Assembly: GCF_003594915.1 (NCBI RefSeq)
Contig: NZ_QZCS01000019.1
Location: 17,564-81,563, forward strand
DNA from: Enterobacter chuandaensis
GTDB taxonomy: Bacteria > Pseudomonadota > Gammaproteobacteria > Enterobacterales > Enterobacteriaceae
DNA: 64,000 bases
Reading direction: 5' to 3'
The position numbers and the translations under genes are program-made. Positions 37,203 through 49,705 of the stretch are shown here, in pieces. The stretch's first letter is position 1; each line of letters opens with the position of its first letter. The notes below the pieces were generated by a model. That model was not told where the DNA came from. It saw only the letters and a program-made list of their open reading frames with translations, and searched no databases.

Positions 37203-37478
37203 TTACACGTAGAGAATGGCCTGTACCCGCCAGTGGTCGATGTGGTTATCTTCCTGCATCTGGATGATGCGATACCATGACGCACCCTGCTCATCGGCCT
37301 TTAATGCCACGATACGTTCAACGTCTTGCGGGCTCCCCGAAATGTTATTGACGGAGATTTGGCCTATTTCATTCAGACCTGTTACGCAATCCGCACTGGC
37401 GAATTCTGCTGACTGCGCGGTGGTGCTCACAAGGCCTGCAGAGAGCAACAGAGAGGTCAAAGCAAGAGTTCGTTTCAT
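37203..37478 (-). CDS. yjfN: DUF1471 periplasmic protein YjfN
   Basis: Small secreted stress protein of the BhsA/McbA/YdgH family. 91 aa with signal peptide (MKRTLALTSLLLSAGLV...AQSA) and a C-terminal DUF1471 core containing ASWYRIIQMQEDN and ending WRVQAILYV. It matches E. coli YjfN, reported to activate the protease DegP. Start chosen at MKRT, with GGAGCTGACG before it. Confidence 0.9.
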   Translation of the reverse strand: MKRTLALTSLLLSAGLVSTTAQSAEFASADCVTGLNEIGQISVNNISGSPQDVERIVALKADEQGASWYRIIQMQEDNHIDHWRVQAILYV

Positions 37479-37626
37479 CGTCAGCTCCATTTCACATATT
37501 TCCGGTATCCGCCGGGCAATCCTTCGCGAATAAACTCCCATTTCTTGTCGCTGGCATGGAGTTTATTGTGGACAGGAAAATGTCTATGGACGCAAAGCAG
37601 TGTAAATGTCGTTCAAAGGTAAACCA

Positions 37627-37935
37627 TTATTTACGGTACAAAATTGCCTGTGAATACCACTGTCCCGTTATGATGGTTTCGTCGATCATAATAATGACGT
37701 AATAATCTGCTTTGGCGGCGACGGCTTGTGCCTTTATTGCGTCTTCTGCGTCATCCGGCGAACCGCGAACCAGCGCGGAGACGGTGCCCATTCGCTGTAA
37801 TCCTTCCGTCTGATTACGACGAATCTCCTGCGGATGATCGGCAACCGGGGGAGCGGGTTGCGGTGTTCCCTGCAGGGCGCTACAGCCACTGAGCAGCAAC
37901 GCCAGCAATAAAGCAGCAAACCTGTGCATAACCAT
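37627..37935 (-). CDS. bsmA: DUF1471 lipoprotein BsmA
   Basis: Predicted outer- or inner-membrane lipoprotein of the DUF1471 family, linked in E. coli to biofilm and peroxide stress (YjfO). 102 aa with lipobox LLSGC at about residues 16-20 and the DUF1471 end ADYYVIIMIDETIITGQWYSQAILY. Two close ATGs are possible; the first has AGGAA at good spacing. Not obviously in the same transcript as yjfN (148-bp gap). Confidence 0.88.
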   Translation of the reverse strand: MVMHRFAALLLALLLSGCSALQGTPQPAPPVADHPQEIRRNQTEGLQRMGTVSALVRGSPDDAEDAIKAQAVAAKADYYVIIMIDETIITGQWYSQAILYRK

Positions 37936-38093
37936 ATCTCATTTCCTGTTAGCCATAGTGTAGTTGTCTGCGAATTTAGTTTTGGGGGAATGTTCCCGAA
38001 GTGTTATCTGGGACGTAATTTTCGAATGAAAATAGCGTCAAACCGTAATCCAGTTCTCAACATTATGAATCATTCATTCGTACAGGGTCGACA

Positions 38094-38816
38094 ATGATTG
38101 AAATTGAAATACGCCCTCTCGGCGACCATGAAATTTTACACGCCGTACCGGCGGGGAAACGTGATAAACCGCTGCCTGTTGTGGTTTTTTATCATGGGTT
38201 TACCTCATCGAAGCTGGTTTACAGTTATTTTGCGGTGGCGCTGGCGCAGGCGGGTTTTCGCGTGGTGATGCCGGATGCGCCTGACCACGGCGCGCGCTTC
38301 ACGGGCGGTGAACATGCGCGGTTTGGGCAGTTCTGGCACATTCTGCACGGCAGCCTGACCGAGTTTGCCGGGTTGCGCGATGCGCTCTATGAAGCCGGGC
38401 TGGTGGCCGACAATCGGCTGGCAGTGGCCGGGGCGTCGATGGGCGGCATGACGGCGCTGGGGATTATGACGCATCATCCAGAAGTGCGGTCTGTCGCCTG
38501 TCTGATGGGCTCGGGCTATTTTACCTCGCTGGCGAAGACGCTTTTTCCCCCTCAGGATTTAACGGAAATTACGGCGATGCTGGCAGAGTGGGAAGTGACC
38601 CGGGCATTGCCGCGCCTGGCCGATCGCCCGCTGCTGCTGTGGCACGGTGATGCGGACGATGTGGTCCCGCCCGATGGAACCTTCCGTCTGCAGCAGGCGT
38701 TAATAAATGAAGGACTGGACGGTAATCTGACCTGTTTGTGGGAGTCGGGCGTTCGCCACCGCATCACGCCAACGGCGCTGGACGCTACGGTGGCGTTTTT
38801 CCGCCAGCATCTTTAA
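38094..38816 (+). CDS. yjfP: Carboxylesterase YjfP
   Basis: Alpha/beta-hydrolase of 240 aa. The oxyanion-side [14 protein letters not shown] (about 33-46), nucleophile elbow GASMGGM (Ser about 122), acid [10 protein letters not shown] and catalytic His in GVRHRITP are in the normal order. E. coli YjfP shows esterase activity on short acyl substrates; the natural substrate is unknown. Divergent from bsmA; its stop overlaps that of ulaR by 4 bp. Confidence 0.93.
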   Translation: MIEIEIRPLGDHEILHAVPAGKRDKPLPVVVFYHGFTSSKLVYSYFAVALAQAGFRVVMPDAPDHGARFTGGEHARFGQFWHILHGSLTEFAGLRDALYEAGLVADNRLAVAGASMGGMTALGIMTHHPEVRSVACLMGSGYFTSLAKTLFPPQDLTEITAMLAEWEVTRALPRLADRPLLLWHGDADDVVPPDGTFRLQQALINEGLDGNLTCLWESGVRHRITPTALDATVAFFRQHL

Positions 38817-39568
38817 ACCCGCAGGACTTTTACCCCTTGATCTTCCAGCTTCTGGAGGATCTCCGGGTTAGCCCCTTTGCCGGTGATGACCATGTCGATC
38901 TGTTCTGCGCGGCTGAACAGCATGCCTGCGCGTTCACCGACTTTACTGCTGTCGACCAGCACAACGAGCTTGCCCACCACGTTGAGCATGTTTTGTTCCG
39001 CCATCGCGGTCAGCATATCGGTTTTATACAGGCCGTCAGCGGTCAGGCCTTTGCCGCTGGTAAACATCCAGTGCCCGGCGTAGAGGCTGTTTTCGCTGTC
39101 CTGAGGGCTGAGCGTGATGGACTGGCTTTTGTTGTACTGGCCGCCCATGATCACGACGCTCTCATGTTCCTGATCGATCAGGTAGTTGGCGAGCGGTAAG
39201 TAGTTGGTAATGATTTGCACCGGCTTGCCGCACATTTCACGGCCCAGCAGAAACGCCGTGGAGCCGCAGTTGATGACGACACTCTCACCCGGGTTCACCT
39301 GCTGCGACGCTGCTCTGGCAATCCGTACTTTTTCATCATGATTCTGCGCCTGGTGGATATTCATCGGCGTCCAGCGTGGGCGCTGCTGGCTGATGGCTTC
39401 CGCGCCGTTGCGGACTTTCTTCAGCTTACCGCTCTCATCCAGCTTATTAATGTCACGCCGCGCGGTCGCCGGGGAAATCCCTAAACGTTCGATCACTTTC
39501 TCGACGGTGATAAACCCTGTTTGCGCCAGGAGTTCCAGTAAAATTTGATGCCGTTGCGCTTCCGTCAT
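38813..39568 (-). CDS. ulaR: L-ascorbate utilisation repressor UlaR
   Basis: DeoR-family repressor of the ula genes that is released by L-ascorbate 6-phosphate. 251 aa: N-terminal helix-turn-helix ([23 protein letters not shown], fragment [11 protein letters not shown] at about 31-41) and a C-terminal sugar-phosphate-sensing domain ([16 protein letters not shown]). Its expected targets are the two palindromes between ulaG and ulaA. Separate transcript from ulaG. Confidence 0.95.
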   Translation of the reverse strand: MTEAQRHQILLELLAQTGFITVEKVIERLGISPATARRDINKLDESGKLKKVRNGAEAISQQRPRWTPMNIHQAQNHDEKVRIARAASQQVNPGESVVINCGSTAFLLGREMCGKPVQIITNYLPLANYLIDQEHESVVIMGGQYNKSQSITLSPQDSENSLYAGHWMFTSGKGLTADGLYKTDMLTAMAEQNMLNVVGKLVVLVDSSKVGERAGMLFSRAEQIDMVITGKGANPEILQKLEDQGVKVLRV

Positions 39569-39641
39569 GAGCTATTCCGATAAGAATTGATTTGAAAAGA
39601 TGATATTTGAAATAGCGTGAAATTACTAAAAGAAATATGAA

Positions 39642-39666
39642 ATCGCCAGACACAGGGTCTGGCGAT
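39642..39666 (-). terminator. ulaG-end hairpin
   Basis: 10-bp stem ATCGCCAGAC/GTCTGGCGAT, followed on the minus strand by TTCATATTTCTTTT. A moderately T-rich tail beyond the ulaG stop; likely terminator. Confidence 0.65.
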
Positions 39667-39678
39667 GTGGCCTCGCAA

Positions 39679-40743
39679 TCAGAGGAAGGATTTGAACGGT
39701 AGGTCTGGCTCAATAGTGAAGCAATCATCGAAACCGCGTGGGTAGTGATACTCGAGATTGTCTTTGTCCAGAGGCCAGGTGAACTTGCCGCCTACCTGCC
39801 AGATAAATGGCTTGAAGCCGTACTTCAGGCGGTCTTTTTTCATCTCCCACAGCACGCGGATTTCCTGCGGATCGGCCTGGAAGTTTGACCAGATATCATG
39901 GTGGAACGGGATCACCACTTTGGTGTTGAGCGCTTCCGCCATGCGCAGCATATCGGCGCTGGTCATTTTGTCGGTGATGCCGCGCGGGTTTTCGCCGTAC
40001 GAGCCCAGCGCCACGTCAATCTGATGTTCGTTGCCGTGCTTCGCGTAATAGTTGGAGTAGTGGGAGTCACCGCTGTGGTACAGAGAACCGCCCGGCGTTT
40101 TGAACAGGTAGTTCACCGCACGCTCGTCCATACCGTCTGGCAGCACGCCTGCGGCTTTCTGATCGGCCGGCAGGGTAATCAGCGCGGTACGGTCAAAGGC
40201 ATCCAGCGCGTGGATTTCAATGTCTTTGATTTTCACCACGTCGCCAGGCTTCATGACGATGCAGCGCTCTTTCGGCACGCCCCAGCCAATCCAGAGATCC
40301 ACGCAGGTTTGCGGCCCGATAAACGGCACGTCGTCCGCACAGTTTTGCATTACCGCTGCCGCCACGTTCACGTCGATATGATCGTTGTGATCGTGGGTAG
40401 AGAGAACGGCGTCGATCTGACGAATGGCAAAAGGATCAAGCACAAACGGCGTGGTGCGCAGGTTCGGCTGCAGTTTTTCCACACCAGCCATACGCTGCAT
40501 CTGATGGCCTTTTTTCATCAGCGGATTACCGTGGCTCTGTTTGCCGGTGCCGCACCAGAAATCGACGCAGATATTGGCACCGCCTTCAGATTTCAGCCAG
40601 ATACCGGTGCAGCCCAGCCACCACATTGCAAACGTGCCAGGAGCAACCTGTTCCTGCTCGATCTCTTCGTTCAGCCAGCTACCCCATTCCGGAAAGGTGC
40701 TCAGAATCCATGATTCACGGGTAATGGATTTCACTTTACTCAT
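39679..40743 (-). CDS. ulaG: L-ascorbate-6-phosphate lactonase UlaG
   Basis: Cytoplasmic metallo-beta-lactamase-fold enzyme that opens L-ascorbate 6-phosphate to 3-keto-L-gulonate 6-phosphate. 354 aa, as in E. coli. The Mn-binding motif is [12 protein letters not shown] (about 107-118), with further ligands in [12 protein letters not shown] and IPFHHDIW. Divergent from ulaA, sharing a 359-bp control region. Confidence 0.97.
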   Translation of the reverse strand: MSKVKSITRESWILSTFPEWGSWLNEEIEQEQVAPGTFAMWWLGCTGIWLKSEGGANICVDFWCGTGKQSHGNPLMKKGHQMQRMAGVEKLQPNLRTTPFVLDPFAIRQIDAVLSTHDHNDHIDVNVAAAVMQNCADDVPFIGPQTCVDLWIGWGVPKERCIVMKPGDVVKIKDIEIHALDAFDRTALITLPADQKAAGVLPDGMDERAVNYLFKTPGGSLYHSGDSHYSNYYAKHGNEHQIDVALGSYGENPRGITDKMTSADMLRMAEALNTKVVIPFHHDIWSNFQADPQEIRVLWEMKKDRLKYGFKPFIWQVGGKFTWPLDKDNLEYHYPRGFDDCFTIEPDLPFKSFL

Positions 40744-40761
40744 CGTTTTGACTCCTTGGTT

Positions 40762-40798
40762 TAATCAAAAGTAATCATATGGTGATTTGTTGTGATTA
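40762..40798. promoter_or_regulatory. UlaR operator candidate, ulaG side
   Basis: Two 16-bp arms separated by TATGG: left TAATCAAAAGTAATCA, right TGATTTGTTGTGATTA. The right arm matches the inverse of the left at 13 of 16 bases. It lies 19 bp before the ulaG start codon. Confidence 0.75.
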
Positions 40799-40985
40799 AT
40801 GCTGGCACTATTTGACGTGCTTTGCAATGGTGAAAATGAGTAATTTTATCTGCCCGACCTCACGGACTCTCCATGAATTACTTGTTAGATTATCGTGTAT
40901 CAACCATTAATTTAATGAATTGTAAGGGTTAATTTATTCCTGTGGTACGGTAGTGAAAATCATTACTAACAGCATGGAAATAAAT

Positions 40986-41001
40986 TGCGTGATGCGTCAC
41001 A
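40986..41001. promoter_or_regulatory. Possible CRP site for ulaA
   Basis: TGCGT-GATGCG-TCACA, against TGTGA-N6-TCACA: a perfect right half and a 3-of-5 left half. CRP activates ula genes in E. coli. It directly precedes the ulaA-side operator. Confidence 0.5.
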
Positions 41002-41003
41002 AA

Positions 41004-42503
<1,500 letters not shown>

Positions 42504-42515
42504 GGAGTTTCGATT

Positions 42516-42821
42516 ATGACCGTACGTATCCTGGCTGTGTGTGGCAATGGGCAAGGTAGCTCCATGATCATGAAGATGAAAGTGGACCAGTTTTTAACCC
42601 AGTCAAACATCGACCACACGGTGAACAGCTGCGCAGTGGGTGAATACAAAAGTGAACTGAACGGCGCGGACATCATCATCGCTTCAACTCACATTGCCGG
42701 TGAGATTAGCGTGTCGGGCAACAAATATGTGGTAGGTGTGCGCAACATGCTGTCGCCTGCGGATTTCGGGCCAAAACTGCTGGAAGTGATCAAAGAACAC
42801 TTCCCACAAGACGTGAAGTAA
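42516..42821 (+). CDS. ulaB: L-ascorbate PTS subunit IIB
   Basis: Soluble phosphotransfer protein of 101 aa that receives phosphate from UlaC and passes it to ascorbate. The phosphorylated cysteine is in the N-terminal loop [15 protein letters not shown] (Cys9). AAGGAGTTTCGATT precedes the start, 12 bp after ulaA. Confidence 0.97.
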   Translation: MTVRILAVCGNGQGSSMIMKMKVDQFLTQSNIDHTVNSCAVGEYKSELNGADIIIASTHIAGEISVSGNKYVVGVRNMLSPADFGPKLLEVIKEHFPQDVK

Positions 42822-42830
42822 GGACGCCGC

Positions 42831-43298
42831 ATGAAACTACGTGATTCGCTGGCAGAGAATAACTCCATCCTTTTACAGGCCGACGCCAGCACCTGGCAGG
42901 AAGCGGTGAAGCTGAGTGTGGATCTGCTGGTTAAGGCGGACGTTGTCGAGCCGCGCTATTACCAGGCCATTCTGGATGGCGTGGCGCAGCACGGCCCCTA
43001 TTTCGTCATTGCGCCGGGCCTGGCGATGCCGCACGGCCGCCCGGAAGAGGGCGTCAAGAAAACCGGCTTCGCACTGGTGACGCTGAAAACGCCGCTGGTG
43101 TTCAACCACGAAGATAACGACCCGGTCGATATCCTGATCACCATGGCGGCCGTTGATGCCAATACCCACCAGGAGGTGGGCATCATGCAGATCGTCAACC
43201 TGTTTGATGACGAAGCCAATTTTGACCGTTTACGCGCCTGCCGCACCGCGCAGGAAGTACTGGATTTAATTGATAACGCCACAGCGGCGGCCGTTTAA
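42831..43298 (+). CDS. ulaC: L-ascorbate PTS subunit IIA
   Basis: 155-aa PTS EIIA of the fructose/mannitol fold, taking phosphate from HPr. The active-site His is in [15 protein letters not shown] (about residue 66). Directly follows ulaB by 9 bp. Confidence 0.96.
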   Translation: MKLRDSLAENNSILLQADASTWQEAVKLSVDLLVKADVVEPRYYQAILDGVAQHGPYFVIAPGLAMPHGRPEEGVKKTGFALVTLKTPLVFNHEDNDPVDILITMAAVDANTHQEVGIMQIVNLFDDEANFDRLRACRTAQEVLDLIDNATAAAV

Positions 43299-43310
43299 GA
43301 GGAATTGAAC

Positions 43311-43961
43311 ATGTCATTACCAATGTTGCAAGTTGCGCTGGATAACCAGACGCTGTCTCACGCTTACGAAACCACCCGCCTGATTGCGGAAGAGGTGGAT
43401 ATCATCGAAGTGGGGACCATTCTGTGCGTGGGCGAAGGCGTGCGCGCCGTTCGTGACCTGAAGGCGCTCTATCCGCACAAAATCGTGCTGGCGGATGCCA
43501 AAATTGCCGACGCAGGCAAAATCCTCTCCCGCATGTGCTTCGAAGCCAACGCCGACTGGGTCACCGTGATCTGCTGCGCAGATATCAACACCGCCAAAGG
43601 TGCGCTGGACGTGGCAAAAGAGTTTAACGGCGACGTGCAGATTGAACTGACCGGCTTCTGGACCTGGGAGCAGGCGCAGGAGTGGCGCGACGCGGGCATC
43701 CAGCAGGTGGTTTACCACCGCAGCCGCGATGCTCAGGCCGCAGGCGTGGCGTGGGGAGAAGCCGATATCAGCGCCATCAAACGTCTGGCGGATATGGGCT
43801 TTAAAGTCACCGTCACCGGTGGCCTGGCACTGGAAGATCTGCCGCTGTTCCAGGGCATCCCTATTCACGTCTTTATTGCTGGCCGCAGCATTCGCGACGC
43901 GGCATCTCCGGTGGAAGCGGCGCGTCAGTTCAAACGCTCAATCGCTCAGCTTTGGGGTTAA
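43311..43961 (+). CDS. ulaD: 3-keto-L-gulonate-6-phosphate decarboxylase UlaD
   Basis: Mg-dependent (beta/alpha)8 enzyme of the OMP decarboxylase suprafamily that forms L-xylulose 5-phosphate and CO2. 216 aa. Catalytic DAKIADAG (about 62-69) and the phosphate-binding VTGGL and [10 protein letters not shown] are present. Start MSLPMLQV after AGAGGAATTGAAC; a TTG two codons earlier is possible but unlikely. Confidence 0.96.
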   Translation: MSLPMLQVALDNQTLSHAYETTRLIAEEVDIIEVGTILCVGEGVRAVRDLKALYPHKIVLADAKIADAGKILSRMCFEANADWVTVICCADINTAKGALDVAKEFNGDVQIELTGFWTWEQAQEWRDAGIQQVVYHRSRDAQAAGVAWGEADISAIKRLADMGFKVTVTGGLALEDLPLFQGIPIHVFIAGRSIRDAASPVEAARQFKRSIAQLWG

Positions 43962-43970
43962 GGAGCGGTT

Positions 43971-44831
43971 ATGTTGTCAAAACAGGTTCCGCTTGGCATC
44001 TATGAAAAGGCACTCCCTGCGGGGGAGTGCTGGCTGGAGCGGTTACAGCTGGCAAAACAGCTGGATTTCGATTTTGTCGAAATGTCAGTGGATGAGACGG
44101 ACGAGCGTCTCTCTCGCCTGGACTGGAGCCGCGAACAGCGCCTGGCGCTGGTGAGCGCCATTGCCGAAACCGGCGTGCGCGTGCCGTCCATGTGTCTGAG
44201 CGCCCACCGTCGTTTTCCGCTCGGCAGTGAAGACGATGCCGTGCGTGCACAGGGGCTGGAGATTATGCGCAAAGCCATTCGCTTTGCGCAGGATGTCGGC
44301 ATCCGCGTGATCCAGCTGGCGGGTTATGACGTTTACTATCAGGAAGCCAACGATGAAACGCGCCGTCGTTTCCGTGACGGCCTGAAAGAGAGCGTTGAGA
44401 TGGCAAGCCGCGCGCAGGTCACGCTGGCGATGGAGATCATGGACTACCCGTTGATGAACTCCATCAGCAAGGCGCTGGGCTACGCGCACTATCTGAATAA
44501 CCCCTGGTTCCAGCTTTATCCTGATATCGGCAACCTGTCGGCGTGGGATAACGACGTGCAGATGGAGCTGCAGGCGGGCATCGGACATATCGTGGCGGTG
44601 CACGTTAAAGATACCCGTCCTGGCGTGTTTAAAAACGTACCGTTCGGCACTGGGGTGGTGGATTTCGAACGGTGCTTCGAAACGCTCAAACAGACAGGCT
44701 ATTGCGGGCCGTACCTGATTGAGATGTGGAGCGAAACGTCTGACGACCCGGCCACGGAAGTGGCAAAAGCGCGGGACTGGGTGCGCGAGCGGATGGCGCG
44801 GGCGGGTTTGCTGGAGGTTGCACATGCTTAA
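43971..44831 (+). CDS. ulaE: L-xylulose-5-phosphate 3-epimerase UlaE
   Basis: Xylose-isomerase-like TIM barrel that converts L-xylulose 5-phosphate to L-ribulose 5-phosphate. 286 aa. Metal-binding acids are in [18 protein letters not shown] and the HVKDTRPG region, followed by LIEMWSE. Overlaps ulaF by 8 bp. Confidence 0.96.
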   Translation: MLSKQVPLGIYEKALPAGECWLERLQLAKQLDFDFVEMSVDETDERLSRLDWSREQRLALVSAIAETGVRVPSMCLSAHRRFPLGSEDDAVRAQGLEIMRKAIRFAQDVGIRVIQLAGYDVYYQEANDETRRRFRDGLKESVEMASRAQVTLAMEIMDYPLMNSISKALGYAHYLNNPWFQLYPDIGNLSAWDNDVQMELQAGIGHIVAVHVKDTRPGVFKNVPFGTGVVDFERCFETLKQTGYCGPYLIEMWSETSDDPATEVAKARDWVRERMARAGLLEVAHA

Positions 44832-45510
44832 GCTGAAACAGCAGGTCTTTGAGGCCAATATGGATCTGCCACGCTATGGCCTGGTGACGTTCACCTGGGG
44901 CAACGTGAGCGCCATCGACCGCGAACAAGGTCTGGTTGTGATCAAGCCGAGCGGCGTGGCGTATGACACCATGAAAGCTGACGATATGGTGGTGGTCGAC
45001 CTCGAAGGAAACGTCGTTGAGGGCAAATGGCGGCCCTCTTCGGACACGGCTACCCACCTGGCGCTGTACCAGCGTTATCCGTCACTGGGTGGTGTTGTGC
45101 ATACCCACTCCACGCACGCCACCGCCTGGGCACAGGCGGGGTTACCCATCCCGGCGCTGGGCACGACGCATGCGGACTACTTCTTCGGTGACATTCCCTG
45201 CACGCGGGTATTATCGCAGGCTGAAGTAGAAGGGGAGTACGAACGTAACACCGGTAAGGTGATTATCGAAACGCTGGGTGAAGCTGAACCGCTGCATACG
45301 CCGGGGATTGTGGTGTACCAGCACGGTCCGTTCGCCTGGGGTAAAGATGCCCACGACGCGGTACATAATGCTGTCGTGATGGAGGAGGTGGCTAAAATGG
45401 CGTGGATTGCTCGCGACATTAATCCACAGCTTCAGGGCATTGATGATTACCTGATGAACAAGCATTTCATGCGCAAGCACGGCCCGAATGCCTACTACGG
45501 GCAGAAGTGA
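44824..45510 (+). CDS. ulaF: L-ribulose-5-phosphate 4-epimerase UlaF
   Basis: Zinc class II aldolase-fold enzyme that gives D-xylulose 5-phosphate, which enters the pentose phosphate pathway. 228 aa from [12 protein letters not shown]. The zinc ligands are in [12 protein letters not shown] (His about 95 and 97) and a later His. The frame is open further upstream inside ulaE, but homologues begin here. Last gene of the operon. Confidence 0.96.
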   Translation: MLKLKQQVFEANMDLPRYGLVTFTWGNVSAIDREQGLVVIKPSGVAYDTMKADDMVVVDLEGNVVEGKWRPSSDTATHLALYQRYPSLGGVVHTHSTHATAWAQAGLPIPALGTTHADYFFGDIPCTRVLSQAEVEGEYERNTGKVIIETLGEAEPLHTPGIVVYQHGPFAWGKDAHDAVHNAVVMEEVAKMAWIARDINPQLQGIDDYLMNKHFMRKHGPNAYYGQK

Positions 45511-45517
45511 ATAAGTG

Positions 45518-45560
45518 CTCTGGAATACCAAAAACAGTTGTAACCGGTGGTATTCCGGAG
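45518..45560. repeat. Long inverted repeat after ulaF
   Basis: 13-bp arms CTCTGGAATACCA and TGGTATTCCGGAG, pairing with one G-T, around a 17-nt loop. It lies 8 bp after the ulaF stop and lacks a T-run, so it could stabilise the ula mRNA end or work with Rho. Confidence 0.6.
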
Positions 45561-45568
45561 CCATTCAC

Positions 45569-45592
45569 AAAAAAAGCCCCCGGGCAGGGGGC
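45569..45592 (-). terminator. yjfY terminator
   Basis: Stem GCCCCC/GGGGGC with loop GGGCA, followed on the minus strand by seven T. It terminates yjfY transcripts moving left. Confidence 0.8.
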
Positions 45593-45649
45593 AACGTCAA
45601 CTATGGCTATGTTCTCGTTGTTGTCTTTCCTGGTGCTAGCGTTAAAGCG

Positions 45650-45925
45650 TTACCGGTAGATATCTGCACTGGCGTGCATGTTGCCGTTGCTGCCGGGCTC
45701 ACGAGTTAACATCACGTGGTAATAGGTTGCGCCCCGGGCATCGGTCTCTTCGTTTAGTGCCTGATCTGCTTCGCTTTCAGTGGCGAAATTATGGTTGATA
45801 TAGATTACGCCCAAGCTTTGCACATCATCCATGTTTCTGGCCTGTCGGCCGTCTAGTTTGATGGCTGCCATCGCGTTTGCACTGAGCAAAAGCGCCGCCA
45901 TTATGGCTACTGCGATTTTTTTCAT
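45650..45925 (-). CDS. yjfY: DUF1471 periplasmic protein YjfY
   Basis: Third DUF1471 protein in this window. 91 aa, with a signal peptide (MKKIAVAIMAALLLSANAMA) and the family core GVIYINHNFATESEADQALNEE (fragment GVIYINHNFATESE) plus ATYYHVMLTREPG. Function unknown. Lies between the ula operon and rpsF, as in E. coli. Confidence 0.9.
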   Translation of the reverse strand: MKKIAVAIMAALLLSANAMAAIKLDGRQARNMDDVQSLGVIYINHNFATESEADQALNEETDARGATYYHVMLTREPGSNGNMHASADIYR

Positions 45926-46138
45926 GATATGCGCTCCACGACTGCATGCTGCGAAAGGGGGGATGCTCCTTCTTTAATTCAAGTGATCTCTGATTAAAGT
46001 GTAATCATTCATCCGGCGGGGATGCGTGACCATTTCTGATGCAGTTGTTCAAAAAAACAACGCTTCCTGATGCGATTAATTTTAAATCACCCACTTAGAC
46101 CAGCTTTACGCTTTGTGCGAATTATTTGTGCAATCAGC

Positions 46139-46167
46139 TTGAGTTTCCTGGGGCGCGCAAGTATTAT
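46139..46167 (+). promoter_or_regulatory. rpsF operon promoter
   Basis: TTGAGT (-35) and TATTAT (-10) with 17-bp spacing, about 100 bp before rpsF, followed by GACGCG. The stretch from yjfY to this promoter holds no gene that I can see. Confidence 0.75.
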
Positions 46168-46181
46168 GACGCGTCAATTTT

Positions 46182-46227
46182 TCAGCCGACCTTTAACACG
46201 TTCCTTGCCTCCCCGGGCCTCGGCTGA
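46182..46227 (+). promoter_or_regulatory. rpsF leader stem, candidate S6:S18 autoregulatory site
   Basis: 8-bp perfect stem TCAGCCGA/TCGGCTGA closing a 30-nt apical region that contains CCCCGGGCC, in the rpsF 5' leader. Leaders of rpsF are known targets of the S6:S18 complex in many bacteria, and CCG-containing stems are typical. The assignment is by position and shape. Confidence 0.55.
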
Positions 46228-46248
46228 CCCAGACAGGAGGCTGAATAA

Positions 46249-46662
<414 letters not shown>

Positions 46663-46668
46663 TTTCTG

Positions 46669-47215
<547 letters not shown>

Positions 47216-47244
47216 TCGGGCACGGTCCATTAATACGACTTTAA

Positions 47245-47706
<462 letters not shown>

Positions 47707-47729
47707 TTTTTACTCTGCTCGCGTCGAAG

Positions 47730-47759
47730 CGCCGGCCTTGTGCCGGCGTTTTGCTTTTT
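47730..47759 (+). terminator. rplI terminator
   Basis: 7-bp stem CGCCGGC/GCCGGCG, loop CTTGT, then TTTTGCTTTTT. Ends the ribosomal operon. Confidence 0.92.
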
Positions 47760-47857
47760 AACGCTACCAGAAATTCTCTTTTTATCTCGTATGGTCGCTA
47801 TTCCTGACGTATTCTCTGATAATAAAATGAAACGCAATTTTATTTATGAGATTTGTC

Positions 47858-48787
47858 ATGGATACCGCTCTGCCCACGCCCGTCTTTGCCCGTCGACATG
47901 TGGCCTACGCCTGCGCCACGCTCTGCTGCCTGCTCTGGGGTAGCTCGTACCCTGCCATTAAAAATGGCTACGAACTCTTTCAGATTGCGACCGATGATAT
48001 TCCATCCAAAGTCGTTTTTGCCGGATACCGTTTTCTGTTTGCCGGCGCCTTGCTGCTGCTGTTTGCGCTGGCCCAACGAAAACCGATTGGCAGGCTCACA
48101 CCCACGCAGTTTGGCCAGCTTACGATCCTCGGGCTGACCCAGACGACCATTCAGTACACTTTCTTCTATATAGGCCTGGCCTACACGACGGGGGTGAACG
48201 GCTCAATCATGAACGCCACCGGAACCTTCTTCAGCGTGCTGCTGGCACACTTTATCTACCACAATGACAAACTCAGCTATAACAAAACGCTGGGCTGTAT
48301 TCTTGGGTTTGCCGGGGTGATGCTGGTGAACTTCCACAGCGGGTTGAGCGATTTCCAGTTTATCTGGAAAGGCGACGGTTTTGTGGTGCTGGCGGCTTTT
48401 ATTCTCTCTGCCGCCACGCTTTACGGGAAACGTATTTCCCAGACCGTTGACCCAACGGTGATGACTGGCTGGCAGCTGGCGATCGGCGGGGCTGCGCTGG
48501 TTGCGGGAGGTTATGCCACGGGCGGGACGCTGGAAGTGCACAGCATGAAAGCCGTTGCGGTGCTGGGGTATCTGACGCTGCTCTCATCGGTGGCGTTCGC
48601 CCTCTGGAGCGCGCTGCTGAAAGTGAACCGGGTAAGCATGATTGCTCCGTTCAACTTTGTCATTCCTGTTGCAGGGACGGTGCTTTCCGCCATTTTCCTC
48701 GGCGAAAACATTCTGGATATCAAATACGCAATTGCGCTGGTGCTGGTCTGCTCGGGGATCTGGTGGGTGAATAAGCGGAACGCCTGA
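47858..48787 (+). CDS. DMT-superfamily (EamA) transporter
   Basis: Ten-helix drug/metabolite transporter with two EamA repeats (about 18-150 and 163-305), 309 aa. The start of repeat 1 reads LCCLLWGSSYPAIKNGYELF and repeat 2 ends ENILDIKYAIALVLVCSGIWW. Substrate unknown; related proteins export amino acids or metabolites. E. coli has ytfA here instead, so this is an accessory gene. An ATG four codons upstream is an alternative start. Confidence 0.82.
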   Translation: MDTALPTPVFARRHVAYACATLCCLLWGSSYPAIKNGYELFQIATDDIPSKVVFAGYRFLFAGALLLLFALAQRKPIGRLTPTQFGQLTILGLTQTTIQYTFFYIGLAYTTGVNGSIMNATGTFFSVLLAHFIYHNDKLSYNKTLGCILGFAGVMLVNFHSGLSDFQFIWKGDGFVVLAAFILSAATLYGKRISQTVDPTVMTGWQLAIGGAALVAGGYATGGTLEVHSMKAVAVLGYLTLLSSVAFALWSALLKVNRVSMIAPFNFVIPVAGTVLSAIFLGENILDIKYAIALVLVCSGIWWVNKRNA

Positions 48788-48797
48788 GAACAAAAGT

Positions 48798-48825
48798 GCC
48801 GGGTGGCGGCTTCGCCTTACCCGGC
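48798..48825. repeat. REP element
   Basis: Palindrome with arms GCCGGGT/ACCCGGC around GGCGGCTTCGCCTT, between the converging DMT transporter gene and ytfB. Confidence 0.82.
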
Positions 48826-48833
48826 CTGTGCCA

Positions 48834-49472
48834 TTAACGTGCTCTGATAAAACTGCCGTCCGGCTGGCGGGTAAACAGCACCTGCTGCCCATTTCCGGTA
48901 TCAATGGTCAGCCCGGTGACCACGCCGCTGGCGTTCTGACGAATCTGTACCATCTGGCCGTTCTGCAGGTTACTGAGCGGTTTACCTGCGCCTTCCACTT
49001 TTGCCATGGCATACACGTCGGTCGGCGGCAGGTTGTGGTCGCGGAACAGCTGCGCAAGGGTTTTGCCTGACTCCACGCGATAGGAACGCCACTGCTGCTC
49101 AATGCCGGTAGGCTGCTGAGTTTGCGGCTCAGACGGTGCTGCGGCCTGCTCCTGCTCATCCTGAACGGGTTCGGGTTCAACAGGCGCGACCTGACCCGGA
49201 TCGTTAGACGGGGTTACCAGCTGCGTCTGCATCGGCTGCGCGTCAGGCTGCGGCCGCGTTTGCGACTGAAGATCCAGCTGCGCATTGCGGGTGACCGGCG
49301 CGGTATCGACATCATCACCGCCAGAAGGAAGCAGGAAGCCCACGATGACCATCAGCGCACCAATGATGATCCCTCTGCGGTGCAGAGGAGGCAGCGGATC
49401 CATAATGCGAAAATTATCCGGCGCCTGCCAGATTTTCGCCAGGGTAGGTTTCAGTTCAAATCGCCCGGGCAT
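48834..49472 (-). CDS. ytfB: OapA-family cell-envelope protein YtfB
   Basis: 212-aa single-pass inner-membrane protein: cytoplasmic N-terminus, membrane helix (about 33-50, GIIIGALMVIVGFLLP), a Gln/Pro-rich linker (about 55-125) and a LysM-like OapA domain (about 126-212; YRVESGKTLAQLFRDHNLP). E. coli YtfB locates to the division site and binds glycans. Ends just past a REP element. Confidence 0.9.
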   Translation of the reverse strand: MPGRFELKPTLAKIWQAPDNFRIMDPLPPLHRRGIIIGALMVIVGFLLPSGGDDVDTAPVTRNAQLDLQSQTRPQPDAQPMQTQLVTPSNDPGQVAPVEPEPVQDEQEQAAAPSEPQTQQPTGIEQQWRSYRVESGKTLAQLFRDHNLPPTDVYAMAKVEGAGKPLSNLQNGQMVQIRQNASGVVTGLTIDTGNGQQVLFTRQPDGSFIRAR

Positions 49473-49705
49473 GGCTCTCCTCCTGCTCCGCGTCTTTTAT
49501 ATCCTGTGCTTCGAAGTATAGTTCGCTAACTGCCTGAGCGACGTAGCAAACTGGACATCTGTGACATCAGTTCGGGATTAATCCTGGTTGTCTCTATTGT
49601 TTCTGTTTCGTCGCGGTTTGTCACCTTAACTTAAGACAAAGTTTTACCCATAAGGGCATGGCTGATATGCTGCCCGCTACTTTAAATGTGATGGAAGGAA
49701 AACCC

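Noticed and set aside
44085..44858. 257-aa ORF opposite ulaE
   Set aside because: Antisense to an operon gene with the right length and motifs.
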